Shown piece by piece: positions 52,491 through 62,152 of a DNA stretch of 64,000 nucleotides (the stretch's first letter is position 1; every line of letters starts with the position of its first letter). Below the pieces are notes generated by a model that had not been told where the DNA came from, did no database searches, and worked only from the letters and a program-made list of their open reading frames with translations. This DNA comes from an uncultured Cellvibrionales bacterium. GTDB taxonomy: Bacteria; Pseudomonadota; Gammaproteobacteria; Pseudomonadales; Cellvibrionaceae. The DNA is taken from assembly GCA_913020115.1 (NCBI GenBank), contig CAJWBQ010000002.1, forward strand, positions 166,296 to 230,295. Direction: 5' to 3'. The translations under genes and the position numbers were made by a program.

Positions 52491-53324
52491 TCATGGTGCT
52501 AATGGCTTTTCCTGAACTTTCGCTTCCAGCCAAAGTTCATCTAACTCAGCGAGGCCTGTGTTTGCCACAGACTCACCCTTTTCACCTAAGCGCGACTCAA
52601 TATACCCAAAGCGGCGCTCAAATTTGCGATTCCCTGCCCTCAGTAATGACTCAGCATCGGTTTTACAGTGTCGCGCAATATTTACTACTGAAAATAACAT
52701 ATCACCGAGTTCTTCTTTTATCGCATCTCTTTCCTGGCTCGCTATGGCTTCTTTCAATTCCGCTAGTTCTTCCTCTGCTTTCGCCACAACGTCGTTGAGA
52801 TTGTCCCAATCAAAACCTACTCCACTGGCCCTTTTTTGAAGTTTTTGAGCACGACTTAAGGCGGGTAAGTTAATGGGAACATCGGCCAGAATTTTGCCCT
52901 GCCCCTTGGCATTGCGTTCAACTTGTTTGGTGACTTCCCACTGCTGTTTAATGGCCGCAGTATCGCGACTGCCTCCCGGCTCTACACGGCTTTCCAGTGT
53001 TCCGTTTGGAAAAACATGAGGATGGCGTCGCAGTAATTTCGCGGTGAGGTCTGAAACCACATCGTCAAAACTAAAACCCTGCTGTTCCGAGCCTAATTGA
53101 CCATAAAATATAACCTGGAACAAAAGATCACCCAGCTCTTCTCTAAGGTGAGCGTAGTCTTCACGCTCGATCGCTTCGGCCACTTCATAAGCTTCCTCCA
53201 GAGTTGAAGGAACAATGGTTTGAAAAGTTTGCTGTATATCCCAAGGGCAACCCGTAGTGGGTTCTCTTAGGCGGGTCATCAAAACCTTTAAATCTTCGAT
53301 CGTGTATTGGGTATTGAGGGCCAA
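52491..53324 (-). CDS. mazG: Nucleoside triphosphate pyrophosphohydrolase MazG
   Basis: MazG hydrolyses (d)NTPs to monophosphates and moderates the stringent response. The 277-aa product has two MazG domains. The N-terminal one has STLEEAYEVAEAI and LREELGDLLFQVIFYGQL; the C-terminal one has EEELAELKEAI and IKEELGDMLFSVVNIARH. Each thus keeps its Glu/Asp metal-binding motif. It lies 24 bases after relA, the usual neighbour in gammaproteobacteria, where MazG also affects (p)ppGpp levels. Confidence 0.95.
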   Translation of the reverse strand: MALNTQYTIEDLKVLMTRLREPTTGCPWDIQQTFQTIVPSTLEEAYEVAEAIEREDYAHLREELGDLLFQVIFYGQLGSEQQGFSFDDVVSDLTAKLLRRHPHVFPNGTLESRVEPGGSRDTAAIKQQWEVTKQVERNAKGQGKILADVPINLPALSRAQKLQKRASGVGFDWDNLNDVVAKAEEELAELKEAIASQERDAIKEELGDMLFSVVNIARHCKTDAESLLRAGNRKFERRFGYIESRLGEKGESVANTGLAELDELWLEAKVQEKPLAP

Positions 53325-53348
53325 GGGGCAACTCCCGGTTACTTTAAC

Positions 53349-55589
53349 TTAGTGCTTGCGCCTGGCCGAAGCCACATTCGACAACTGATTTAGGCGAGCC
53401 AAAACTCGACTCAACTGATTAAAACTCCGTATTTCTACGGTCAGCATCATATCAACCGTGTTTTTGCGTTTATCTGACACGGTCTGCAATGCACTGGTAC
53501 TCACCTGCTCATTATCCAACAGCGCCGTGACATCGCGAAGTAAGCCCTGCCGATCAAAAGCTTCTATAATGAGATCAACGGAATAAACATTTTCTGGCGC
53601 CTCGCCCCAATCTACGGTGATGCTGCGTTCAGGCTCATCCACTTGCAGCTGCAATATATTGCTGCAATCTTGGCGGTGTATAGAAACACCCTTACCGATA
53701 CTTATGTAACCGGAAATTGCGTCTCCCGGTACCGGATTACAACAATTAGCAAAATTCGTTAATAAATTGCCCACACCCTCAATATAAACGTCAGTGGTGG
53801 ACTTATTGTCGCCCGCTTTAGATTTAATGGGCACCCTAGCTTGTTCCGGCTGCCCCACACCCAACATTTTTTGTGCGGCGTTCAAAGCTTGGCCAACACC
53901 AATGTCGCTTGCGCCCACAGCGGCGTACAAGTCGTCCATGGTCTTCATATTAAGCTTTTTGGCTAGACTCTCGAAATCTAAGTCCAGCAGCGCCAAACGC
54001 TTGAACTCTCGATCGAGCAAAGCTTGCCCCTCCGAGATATTCTGGTCTCTCGCCTGTAACTTGAACCAATGCTGAATTTTAGCGCGGGCTCTTGAGGTGG
54101 CAATATAACCCAGTGCAGGCGACAACCAATCTCTACTCGGTGCGGCCTGACGGCCGGTGAGCACTTCAACTCGATCAGAAGTGTTCATACGATGGTTGAG
54201 TGGCACAATACGCCCATTCACTTTGGCGCCGCGACAACTGCAACCCACATCGGTGTGGATACGGAATGCAAAATCCAACACCGTGGCGCCGCTGGGGAAA
54301 TCCAAAACGTGGCCATCAGGGGTGAAAACATAAATACGGTCTTGCTCGAAACCTTGCGTTAAATCATCCTGTAAGGCATTGCCACCCAACTCGTCATGCC
54401 ATTCTAGTACTTGGCGCAACCAAGCAATTTTTTGCTCGTAGGAATCTTCGTCACCACTTTGCTCTGTACCCTTGTACATCCAATGGGCACACACGCCAAA
54501 TTCTGCTTCTTCGTGCATGGATTGAGTGCGTATTTGAATTTCTAACACTTTGCGCTCGGGGCCGATAACTGCAGTGTGCAGTGAGCGATAACCGTTCTCT
54601 TTTGGCGAGGCTATATAGTCGTCAAACTCGTTGGGAATATTGCGCCACAAACTGTGCACAATACCCAAAACGCTGTAACAATCTCGAACCGTGGGCACCA
54701 AAATTCTTACCGCGCGAATATCATAGACCTGAGAGAAACCGATGTCTTTGCGACGCATCTTCCGCCAGATACTGTAGATATGCTTAGCTCGCCCAAAAAT
54801 ATCCGCTTCAACCTTGAAACTCTTTACTGCATTGCGCAGAGTATCAATCACCGTCTCAATGTACAGCTGCCGATCTACCCGCCGTTCATCTAAAAGCTTG
54901 GCAATCTGCATGTAGTCGCTGCTTTCCAAATACCGGAAAGAGAGGTCTTCCAACTCCCATTTAATATGACCAATGCCCAAACGATGGGCTAAGGGTGCGT
55001 ATATGTCAGAGACTTCTTGGGCCACCTTGATTCGCTTCTCTTCACCCTCGTCTTTTACCGCACGAATGGCGCAAGTGCGCTCGGCCAATTTAATAAGTGC
55101 AACACGTACATCGTCAACCATCGACACGAGCATTTTACGCACGTTGTCGCCCTGCTCTTGAGACTGCTGACCAAATACGTTGTCGTTAGAGATGTTGCGT
55201 TGAGTGCTAATGGCAGCCATGCCCAACACGCCTTGAATAAGGCTGGCGATAGACGGGCCGAATTCGCGCTCAATGGTTTTAAAAGGGGCTTTTTCTTCTC
55301 GTACGGCGCGATACAGGACGGCGGCAATGAGCGTTTCTGGATCAAGCTTTAACTCTCCAAGAATTTCCGCCATTTCCAAACCCGTGCGAAAGCTGCTGCT
55401 ATTTGCCCCCCAGCGGTTCTCAGAAGCATTTGCTTCACTCTCTGCTTCTTTACTAAGCAGGCACGCTCGCCGCAGAGGGTTGCGGGCATCGGCCTCTAGG
55501 TCAGCCATGGACATCAAGCGCTCTATCCAAACATCAATATCAACGCTGCCGTCAGGCTGTATAGGATGATCTTCTCTGACTTTAACCAT
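53349..55589 (-). CDS. relA: (p)ppGpp synthetase RelA
   Basis: RelA makes the alarmone (p)ppGpp on ribosomes stalled by uncharged tRNA. The 746-aa product has an N-terminal hydrolase-like domain (~1-200) in which the HD motif is lost (AAVLYRAVREEKAPF in its place), so it should not degrade ppGpp. The synthetase domain (~240-400) has RAKHIYSIWRKMRRKDIGF and YDIRAVRILV, followed by a TGS domain (DRIYVFTPDGHVLDFPSGAT), a Cys-containing zinc-finger-like stretch (NFANCCNPVPGDAISGYI) and a C-terminal ACT domain. This equals classical RelA rather than SpoT. It lies between rlmD and mazG. Confidence 0.96.
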   Translation of the reverse strand: MVKVREDHPIQPDGSVDIDVWIERLMSMADLEADARNPLRRACLLSKEAESEANASENRWGANSSSFRTGLEMAEILGELKLDPETLIAAVLYRAVREEKAPFKTIEREFGPSIASLIQGVLGMAAISTQRNISNDNVFGQQSQEQGDNVRKMLVSMVDDVRVALIKLAERTCAIRAVKDEGEEKRIKVAQEVSDIYAPLAHRLGIGHIKWELEDLSFRYLESSDYMQIAKLLDERRVDRQLYIETVIDTLRNAVKSFKVEADIFGRAKHIYSIWRKMRRKDIGFSQVYDIRAVRILVPTVRDCYSVLGIVHSLWRNIPNEFDDYIASPKENGYRSLHTAVIGPERKVLEIQIRTQSMHEEAEFGVCAHWMYKGTEQSGDEDSYEQKIAWLRQVLEWHDELGGNALQDDLTQGFEQDRIYVFTPDGHVLDFPSGATVLDFAFRIHTDVGCSCRGAKVNGRIVPLNHRMNTSDRVEVLTGRQAAPSRDWLSPALGYIATSRARAKIQHWFKLQARDQNISEGQALLDREFKRLALLDLDFESLAKKLNMKTMDDLYAAVGASDIGVGQALNAAQKMLGVGQPEQARVPIKSKAGDNKSTTDVYIEGVGNLLTNFANCCNPVPGDAISGYISIGKGVSIHRQDCSNILQLQVDEPERSITVDWGEAPENVYSVDLIIEAFDRQGLLRDVTALLDNEQVSTSALQTVSDKRKNTVDMMLTVEIRSFNQLSRVLARLNQLSNVASARRKH

Positions 55590-55597
55590 AGCTGAAC

Positions 55598-57037
55598 TTA
55601 AGTATTTTCCTGATTCCGGATAAACAGTGCCATTGACTCAACGTGGCTGGTATGGGGAAACATATCCATAATACCCAGCACTTCCAATTGGTAACCCTGC
55701 TCGGCCAAAGACTTGGCATCACGTGCCAAGGTTGAAGGATTACACGATATATAAACCAGTTTTGCCGGTGACAACTGAGCAATTAAAGGCATGGCTCCGG
55801 CCGCGCCACTTCTGGGTGGATCGAGTAACATTGCATCAACATCTCCCCGACCCAACAAGGCGCTGGCCATCGGCTTTTCCAAGTCGGCAGCCACAAAACG
55901 CACCGTGTCTAGACCTTGTGCCTTTGCGTTTTCTCGCCCGCGTACAACCATCGACTCCTGAGCTTCAATACCTATCACCTCAGATGCCCGCTTTGCCATC
56001 GGCAAAGTGAAATTGCCAACTCCGCAAAATAAATCGGCTACTTTATCGCCCTTGCTGATATCTAACAAACTCATCGCCTGAGACACCATTTGACGATTGA
56101 GGTCAGGGTTTACCTGAATAAAGTCTAAGGGGTGAAAGGCAATAGTTAGGCCATCGTCAGATTCCGACATTGCAGGAAGCTGATAGTTCAAACGCGGGTC
56201 GCATTCATACCCATTGAGATCGAGCAGTGAGCCGCCACTTTCTAACTGACGAAACACATTGAAAGTATGTGTTTTTGACAACTGCGCCAAGATCGCGAGA
56301 TCATTCTCCAGCAGTGGTCGGTTGTGCCGAATCACAGCACTTGCGGAATTATCATCGGCCGTTAATTCTATGTGAGTAACAGGTCGGTTACGCGCAATCG
56401 CCTTCAACCAATCATTCAATGGAGCAATTAATTTCTCAAGCCGAGGATCTAAAATTGCGCAACTGGAAATCGCGACCACCTGCTTGCTTCCGGCTTCACG
56501 AAAACCTAACAGGGGTTCGCCAGCCTTCGTCCACTGTACAGCCAAGCGTGCTCGAGCACGATAACCTTCTGGTTTTGAACGAAGAGGAGGCAGTACGGTT
56601 GAAGGCGTAAGGCCTCCCCACCGACTAAGCTGATCTAGCACGGCTTTTTCCTTCGCCACCACCTGCGCCTCAATGGCAAGATGCTGTAAATCACACCCGC
56701 CGCAGCGGCCATAATACTCACAGACAGGCTCAACACGCTCAGGAGAACGAGCGATAATATCAAGCGCTTTTGCTTCGTTAAACTTACTGTGAGCACTGGT
56801 CTGCTTAACCGTGACAGTTTCGCTGGGCAGCGCTCCGCTTACAAACAAGGTTTTGTCCCGCCAGCGGGCGATGCCTCTTCCATCATGGCTCAGACGATCA
56901 ATCACAGCGTCAAAGGGCCGGGCATCTAGAGGAGCCTGCATGCCCCTCTGCCTCTGCCGGCCTCGCATTTGAGCGCCGGCTCTACTGCCCTTTCGATCCG
57001 AAGCATTGCTATTTGAACCGCGCCGACTACCTGCCAT
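55598..57037 (-). CDS. rlmD: 23S rRNA m5U1939 methyltransferase RlmD
   Basis: RlmD methylates U1939 of 23S rRNA using SAM. The 479-aa product has a basic N-terminal tail (about 35 residues), a TRAM domain (~40-95; VIDRLSHDGRGIARWRDKTLFV), the iron-sulfur Cys cluster CEYYGRCGGCDLQHL, and a SAM domain (VADLFCGVGNFTLPMA, DPPRSGA) with the catalytic Cys in YISCNPSTLARD. The tail is longer than in E. coli and holds many Arg and Ser. It lies 9 bases before relA, and the pair is conserved in many gammaproteobacteria. Confidence 0.95.
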   Translation of the reverse strand: MAGSRRGSNSNASDRKGSRAGAQMRGRQRQRGMQAPLDARPFDAVIDRLSHDGRGIARWRDKTLFVSGALPSETVTVKQTSAHSKFNEAKALDIIARSPERVEPVCEYYGRCGGCDLQHLAIEAQVVAKEKAVLDQLSRWGGLTPSTVLPPLRSKPEGYRARARLAVQWTKAGEPLLGFREAGSKQVVAISSCAILDPRLEKLIAPLNDWLKAIARNRPVTHIELTADDNSASAVIRHNRPLLENDLAILAQLSKTHTFNVFRQLESGGSLLDLNGYECDPRLNYQLPAMSESDDGLTIAFHPLDFIQVNPDLNRQMVSQAMSLLDISKGDKVADLFCGVGNFTLPMAKRASEVIGIEAQESMVVRGRENAKAQGLDTVRFVAADLEKPMASALLGRGDVDAMLLDPPRSGAAGAMPLIAQLSPAKLVYISCNPSTLARDAKSLAEQGYQLEVLGIMDMFPHTSHVESMALFIRNQENT

Positions 57038-57064
57038 ATTTACACACTCTCATTACATTAATTA

Positions 57065-57952
57065 TCAACTGAACAAGCCTGAAGACAGGTAGCGATCACC
57101 TCGGTCACAGATCACCGCCACAATGGTGGCATTGCTCACTGTTTCACTTAAGTGCAAGGCGGCAGCCACCGCTCCCCCCGAAGAAACACCACAAAAAATA
57201 CCTTCCTTGCGAGCCAGATCTAAGGTGGTTTGTTCAGCCAAAGCTTGCGGCATGTTAACCGTTACGTCCACTCTCAGAGAGTCAAAAATTGTCGGTAAAT
57301 ATTCCTTCGGCCAACGGCGAATTCCTGGAATACTCGCGCCCTCATCTGGTTGCAATCCGACAATCTCAATCTCAGGATTTTGCTCCTTCAAATAACGAGA
57401 GGTGCCCATAATGGTGCCAGTGGTGCCCATCGAGCTGACAAAATGCGTGATCTCACCCTGAGTTTGGCGCCAGAGTTCAGGGCCTGTACCTTCGTAGTGA
57501 GCCAAGGGGTTGTCGGTGTTGCCAAATTGATCCAGCACTATTCCCTGGCCTTCGCTGGCCATTGCTGTTGCCAGGTCACGTGCGCCCTCCATGCCTTGCT
57601 CTTGAGTCACTAGAATAAGTTCCGCACCGTATGCTGACATGGCCGCTTTACGCTCAGCAGTAGCATTATCTGGCATGATTAATATTAGGCGGTAGCCTCG
57701 TATGGCGGCGGCCATAGCCAGTGCGATGCCCGTATTGCCGCTCGTCGCCTCAACGAGGGTATCACCCGGCTTAATATCACCGCGAGCTTCAGCGCGGGAG
57801 ATCATTGAAATGGCCGGGCGGTCTTTGACCGAGCCCGCAGGGTTGTTGCCCTCCAGCTTTACCAGCAGAGTATTGCTAGTATTGCCTGGCAAGCGCTGTA
57901 AACGCACAAGTGGGGTGTTACCAATAAATGCTTCAATTGTGGGGTAATCCAT
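57065..57952 (-). CDS. cysM: Cysteine synthase B
   Basis: CysM makes cysteine from O-acetylserine and sulfide or thiosulfate, with PLP bound to Lys43 (NNPAGSVKDRPA). Other marks are TSGNTGIALAMAAAI and a late ISSGGAVAAALHL-like SSGGAVAAA, plus VAVICDRGDRYLS at the end. The 295-aa length and the GSVKDR motif favour CysM over CysK. It is upstream of rlmD on the same strand, with a 27-base gap. Confidence 0.94.
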   Translation of the reverse strand: MDYPTIEAFIGNTPLVRLQRLPGNTSNTLLVKLEGNNPAGSVKDRPAISMISRAEARGDIKPGDTLVEATSGNTGIALAMAAAIRGYRLILIMPDNATAERKAAMSAYGAELILVTQEQGMEGARDLATAMASEGQGIVLDQFGNTDNPLAHYEGTGPELWRQTQGEITHFVSSMGTTGTIMGTSRYLKEQNPEIEIVGLQPDEGASIPGIRRWPKEYLPTIFDSLRVDVTVNMPQALAEQTTLDLARKEGIFCGVSSGGAVAAALHLSETVSNATIVAVICDRGDRYLSSGLFS

Positions 57953-58088
57953 GTGCGACCTTTATTCTGCAATCAAAATTCGACGCCCATTCTAGCGCTG
58001 ATACACAGCGCTGGGAAACGCGGATGTGGAATATGCTTATGCTTGTGCGTTAGTTAGAAGCACCAGAACGAGCCTTTACAGCCCCTGC

Positions 58089-58469
58089 CTAGGAAAGCAC
58101 CACAAACGCCACAGCGTAAGCTTCTTCATCAGAGATACTGATGTGGTGGCTGGTGCCACCCAAGACTTCAAATCGCTCGCGGGCGGCTTCACTCAAAAGT
58201 AATGACGGTGCGCCGATCTTGTTGTGTGTGATCTCAATATGCTGCCACGAGACGCCTTGCCCGATACCCGTGCCCAAGGCTTTGCCAACCGCCTCTTTTG
58301 CGGCAAATCGTTTAGCCAGCAAGCGATGAGGCTTTGCTGAAGCTTGAAACTCGAGCCGTTCAGCTGGCGAGAGTATTCGCTCTACAAACGACTCTCCCAA
58401 ACGCGCTAAGGTTTCTTCAATTCGATCAATTTGAACTATGTCTGTACCAATGCCCACTATCATTTTCAA
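58089..58469 (-). CDS. acpS: Holo-[acyl-carrier-protein] synthase
   Basis: AcpS moves the phosphopantetheine arm of CoA onto acyl carrier protein. The 126-aa product has IVGIGTDIVQIDRIEE near the start, with the metal-binding Asp, and AKRFAAKEAVGKALGTGIG, with the metal-binding Glu, both complete. The ATG overlaps the recO stop codon (ATGA), which shows direct coupling and excludes pdxJ between them. An inner ATG three codons in (MIVGIG) is possible. Confidence 0.95.
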   Translation of the reverse strand: MKMIVGIGTDIVQIDRIEETLARLGESFVERILSPAERLEFQASAKPHRLLAKRFAAKEAVGKALGTGIGQGVSWQHIEITHNKIGAPSLLLSEAARERFEVLGGTSHHISISDEEAYAVAFVVLS

Positions 58470-59191
58470 ACCTGCTGGAAAAATTCTCTACTTTTTAAAG
58501 GTTTGCCGCCCAATAGAACTTTAAGAGCAGCTCGAGAAAGGTATTTTGCTGTACGCCGCACTTCCGCTGAGTTAAAAGTATCGTCGGCTAAGGCGAGCAA
58601 ATGCACCCCTGGTATCGCAGGTTCACGGCTCAGTACAAAACCGCGATCAGGGTAAAAGCTGTAACTATGCTCTGCCAAAACCTTTTTGCCACTAGCACAA
58701 TCATGCTGGAAGTCTATTCCATAGCCAAGCTCATTCAAAAAATTGAATTCAAATCGACGTAAGATACATTCCAATAGATATTGCTCGTCCACATCGGCAT
58801 GCCGAGAACATTGGCCTAGTTCGCGCAAGACCTGCTGATAATGATCAAATACTTGTGGGTGTGCATCCATTGGGGGCAATAAACGAATAAGTAATTCATT
58901 TAAATACAAGGCGCTAAAAAGTACCTTGCCACCGAGAAGCTCGCCGTGGCCGTGAGTTTCTATTCCCGTCAAAGTTTTCAGCTCATTGCGCCCCTGGCAG
59001 GACACCAGCAAAGGTATAAAAGGGTTGAGACGTTGTCGTTGATTGTTTTTTTGACTGCGACCGCTTTTGCGTACGCCTTTAGCAATCACGCTAACGCGAC
59101 CGTGGTCCCGTGTTAATAAGTCGGCTATAAGACTGGTGTCGCGATAGGGGCGCGTGTGCAATACCCAGGCAGACTGCAGCTCAATTCGCAT
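58466..59191 (-). CDS. recO: DNA repair protein RecO
   Basis: RecO helps RecR and RecF load RecA at gaps in DNA. The 241-aa product has an N-terminal OB-fold (SAWVLHTRPYRDTSLIADLLTRDHGRV) and a helical C-terminal part (ALYLNELLIRLLP, CSRHADVDEQYLLECILRRFEFNFLNELGYGID; core FEFNFLNELGYGID). No zinc-finger Cys cluster is present, typical of gammaproteobacterial RecO. It lies 1 base after era and overlaps acpS by 4. Confidence 0.94.
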   Translation of the reverse strand: MRIELQSAWVLHTRPYRDTSLIADLLTRDHGRVSVIAKGVRKSGRSQKNNQRQRLNPFIPLLVSCQGRNELKTLTGIETHGHGELLGGKVLFSALYLNELLIRLLPPMDAHPQVFDHYQQVLRELGQCSRHADVDEQYLLECILRRFEFNFLNELGYGIDFQHDCASGKKVLAEHSYSFYPDRGFVLSREPAIPGVHLLALADDTFNSAEVRRTAKYLSRAALKVLLGGKPLKSREFFQQV

Positions 59192-59192
59192 A

Positions 59193-60107
59193 TCACAAGT
59201 CGTCGTAGCCCAAGCTTCTGAGAGCGCGTTCGTCGTCAGACCAGCCAGATTTCACTTTCACCCACAATTTCAGCATCACCTTGCTTTCGAACATGGTTTC
59301 CATGTCGAGCCGAGCCTCTTGGCCAATTAGCTTAATCCGCGAACCCTTATCACCAATTAGTATTCGCTTTTGCCCATCTCGCTCCACCAAAACCAAAGCG
59401 CTAATATGGAGAACCTTTCCGTCGTGGCTAAATTCTTCAATTTCAACGGCCATTTGGTAAGGCAATTCATCACCGAGTTGGCGGGTAATTTTTTCTCGGA
59501 CAATTTCCGCTGCCATAAAGCGTGAGCTGCGATCGGTAATCTGATCTTCTGGGAACAGATGAATATTTTCCGGAATTCGCTGAATAATGAGAGCTTCTAG
59601 AGCGTCAATATTGTGACCGCGCAAGGCCGACAGCGGTATGATCTCATCCACGTCTAACTTCTCAGCCAACTTACTTAAGTGTGGCAGCAATACGGTTTTG
59701 TCTTCTAATTTGTCCACCTTATTCACAGCCAAAATAATAGGGCAGTCAACAAATGCCAACTGCTTCGCTACCAGATCGTCTTCCTCTGTCCAAACCGTTC
59801 TGTCGACAAGAAATACCACCGCATCAACATCTTTAATGGCCGTCGTCGCAGCGCGGTTCATATAGCGATTGATGGCTTTGGCGTGACTGACATGAACCCC
59901 TGGCGTATCAACAAAAATAATTTGGTTATCGTCTTCTGTTTTGATTCCCAGCACGTTAGTGCGAGTTGTTTGGGGTTTTCGCGAGGTAATACTGACCTTC
60001 TGCCCCAGCAGGTGATTGAGCAGCGTTGATTTGCCCACGTTAGGACGGCCCACTATCGCCACATAGCCACAGCGTGAAATGCCACCTGATTCTTTTTCAA
60101 TAGTCAT
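59193..60107 (-). CDS. era: GTPase Era
   Basis: Era is a GTPase that binds 16S rRNA near its 3' end and helps assemble the 30S subunit. The 304-aa product has G1 ([12 protein letters not shown]), G3 (VDTPGVH), G4 (NKVDKLED) and a C-terminal KH domain (~215-295; [25 protein letters not shown], core [15 protein letters not shown]). All motifs are intact. Its ATG overlaps the end of rnc (ATGA), a conserved arrangement. Confidence 0.97.
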   Translation of the reverse strand: MTIEKESGGISRCGYVAIVGRPNVGKSTLLNHLLGQKVSITSRKPQTTRTNVLGIKTEDDNQIIFVDTPGVHVSHAKAINRYMNRAATTAIKDVDAVVFLVDRTVWTEEDDLVAKQLAFVDCPIILAVNKVDKLEDKTVLLPHLSKLAEKLDVDEIIPLSALRGHNIDALEALIIQRIPENIHLFPEDQITDRSSRFMAAEIVREKITRQLGDELPYQMAVEIEEFSHDGKVLHISALVLVERDGQKRILIGDKGSRIKLIGQEARLDMETMFESKVMLKLWVKVKSGWSDDERALRSLGYDDL

Positions 60108-60781
60108 AGATTTATCTGTTCCAATGCGGCGGCCGCCGCCTCTTTTTCGGCCGTACGCCGACTGGACGCCGTCGCAATCGTGGGCTTAGCCAGTATTGAT
60201 ACCCGACATTCCACCGTGAAGGCGTGAGCATGAGCGTCACCGTCTACCTGCACCACCTTGTAAACTGGCAGAGGCTTACGCCGAGACTGTAGCAATTCTT
60301 GCAGTTGGGTTTTTGGGTCTTTGGCCAGCTCGTCAATAGACAAAGCCGCTAAACGAGGTTTGTACCAAGCCAATAGGCAGGTCATACAGGAATCTAAGCC
60401 CGCATCGATGTTTATGGCGCCAATGATAGCTTCAACGGCGTCAGCTAGAATTGAACTGCGACGATGGCCGCCACTTTTCATTTCACCCTCACCCAAAATG
60501 AGGTTGTCACCTACTTTCAACTCTCGGGCAATTTCCGCTAGAGTTTCTCCACACACTAATTGCGAGCGCAAACGACTAAGTTGACCCTCCTTAGCTTCTG
60601 GAAATTTCTGATAAAGTGCTTCGCCGATTGTGAAACCGAGAATAGAATCACCCAAAAACTCCAGACGCTCATTGTTGTGGGCGCCACAGCTTCTATGGGT
60701 CAGGGCCAAATCCAACAAATCAGGATTCTTAAATGTATGACCTAGGCGGGTCGACAGCCGTTGTTTCTCTATATTATTCAC
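60104..60781 (-). CDS. rnc: Ribonuclease III
   Basis: RNase III cuts double-stranded RNA, including the rRNA precursor. The 225-aa product has the signature [14 protein letters not shown] with catalytic Glu/Asp, a second acidic cluster ([17 protein letters not shown]), and a C-terminal double-stranded RNA-binding domain ([39 protein letters not shown]). It overlaps era by 4 bases and the DUF4845 gene by 8 bases. Confidence 0.97.
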   Translation of the reverse strand: MNNIEKQRLSTRLGHTFKNPDLLDLALTHRSCGAHNNERLEFLGDSILGFTIGEALYQKFPEAKEGQLSRLRSQLVCGETLAEIARELKVGDNLILGEGEMKSGGHRRSSILADAVEAIIGAINIDAGLDSCMTCLLAWYKPRLAALSIDELAKDPKTQLQELLQSRRKPLPVYKVVQVDGDAHAHAFTVECRVSILAKPTIATASSRRTAEKEAAAAALEQINL

Positions 60782-61199
60782 TTTTTCCCAGCTTAATTGG
60801 CGGCCTACAACACTCTAGGGGGCGAGAGCTGTCTAGGTAATTTTCAAAACTCACTACAATCTCAATATTTAGAAACAAGGGCGTTCTCACCTCGTAATCT
60901 ACATGAACAATTGTTGATTTACTGGTGCGCTCCACTTTGATTTCCTGGGCACCTTTTGAACGAACATTGTTCACCATATAGAATTTGTTTAATTTTTTTC
61001 GAATCTGCCCTTTGGTCATGTCAGGAAGGGCACTACCTTCTTCACCAAGCGATTTTAAAGCTTCTTCGATGTAGCGATTTTCCGCATAGGCTGGCACCAA
61101 TTTAAAGGCACAAAGAACAAAAAAACCAAGTGAAGACAACAAAAACAACATCACCAAAGACGACATACCGTTTTGTTTGCTAAAAGAATTCATATTCAA
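60774..61199 (-). CDS. DUF4845 family membrane-anchored protein
   Basis: The 141-aa product has one hydrophobic N-terminal segment (SLVMLFLLSSLGFFVLCAFKLVPAY) and a soluble remainder with a pattern (RYIEEALKSLGEEGSALPDMTKGQIRKKL; core KGQIRKKLNKFYMVNN) that matches DUF4845, often found between lepB and rnc. The segment and the basic start (SKQNGMSSLVML) resemble a type IV pilin-like anchor. Function is unknown. It overlaps rnc by 8 bases and is 57 bases after lepB. Confidence 0.85.
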   Translation of the reverse strand: MNMNSFSKQNGMSSLVMLFLLSSLGFFVLCAFKLVPAYAENRYIEEALKSLGEEGSALPDMTKGQIRKKLNKFYMVNNVRSKGAQEIKVERTSKSTIVHVDYEVRTPLFLNIEIVVSFENYLDSSRPLECCRPPIKLGKSE

Positions 61200-61256
61200 T
61201 TTTTGCTCCGTTATGGATTTTTATGCCCTGCTATTAACACAGAGGTTTCAGTACGA

Positions 61257-62102
61257 TTAATGAATACCACCTACTCGATTAAAACTGGGGATACTGGTTA
61301 GGCTCTCCCAATGCATCCAAATACCAAAAGCCTTACCCACAATGTCTTTTTCAGGAACTGGTCCCCAATCGCGACTATCGGAGCTGTTATCACGATTGTC
61401 GCCCATCATAAAATAATGACCTGCAGGCACTAACCAAGTGCCTTTACGGCTCAAGCGACCAGGGACAACATGCTTCCGCATATCGTGAACCACGCCCTCT
61501 AGGTCCTCTTTCATTAAGTGATATTGAGGATTTCCTGCTGGCAGCGCAGCCAGCAATTTTTGGGGCATTTTTTCGCCATTAATATACAAGACATTATTAA
61601 TATAGCTTACTTCGTCACCGGGCAAACCTACAACCCGTTTAATAAAGTAAGTGGTCGGTTTGTGCGGAGGGAAAAACACCATCACATCGCCGCGCTCAGG
61701 TTGATTTACCTCTATAACTTTGGTTCTCGCAACAGGCAGACGCACACCATAGGTGAACTTATTCACCAAGATGAAATCACCGATTTGCAAGGTGGGAATC
61801 ATAGAGCCAGAGGGAATCTGAAAGGGTTCTACTAAGAACGAGCGCAGCACCAAAACAATTGCCAACACGGGGAAAAATGACTTTGAATACTCGACTGGAA
61901 TCGACTCTTGACTTGCCGCATCCCGCGCAAGAGCATAAGCACTGTCCTCTTGCGCCTCAGCAATGTCCAACTGCTCAAACTGAGCGTCTACCGCCGCCAC
62001 CGCCGCGCGTCGTTTGCTGCTAAATATTAGGGCATCCAAAGCCCAAATAAAGCCACTGAGGCCAACAAGCACAACCAGAATCAAAGGGAAATTAATATCC
62101 AT
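61257..62102 (-). CDS. lepB: Signal peptidase I
   Basis: LepB removes signal peptides from exported proteins. The 281-aa product has two N-terminal membrane segments (~5-27 and ~78-92), then the catalytic Ser100 in IPSGSMIPTLQ and Lys155 in TYFIKRVVGLPGD. The GDNRDNSSDSRDWG segment near the C-terminus is another family mark. All catalytic parts are intact. It lies 50 bases after lepA, the classic lep operon. Confidence 0.97.
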   Translation of the reverse strand: MDINFPLILVVLVGLSGFIWALDALIFSSKRRAAVAAVDAQFEQLDIAEAQEDSAYALARDAASQESIPVEYSKSFFPVLAIVLVLRSFLVEPFQIPSGSMIPTLQIGDFILVNKFTYGVRLPVARTKVIEVNQPERGDVMVFFPPHKPTTYFIKRVVGLPGDEVSYINNVLYINGEKMPQKLLAALPAGNPQYHLMKEDLEGVVHDMRKHVVPGRLSRKGTWLVPAGHYFMMGDNRDNSSDSRDWGPVPEKDIVGKAFGIWMHWESLTSIPSFNRVGGIH

Positions 62103-62152
62103 TACTAACCTTTATTTGTTTCGACAAATGTTCGCAAATTGTGAGAATTACA

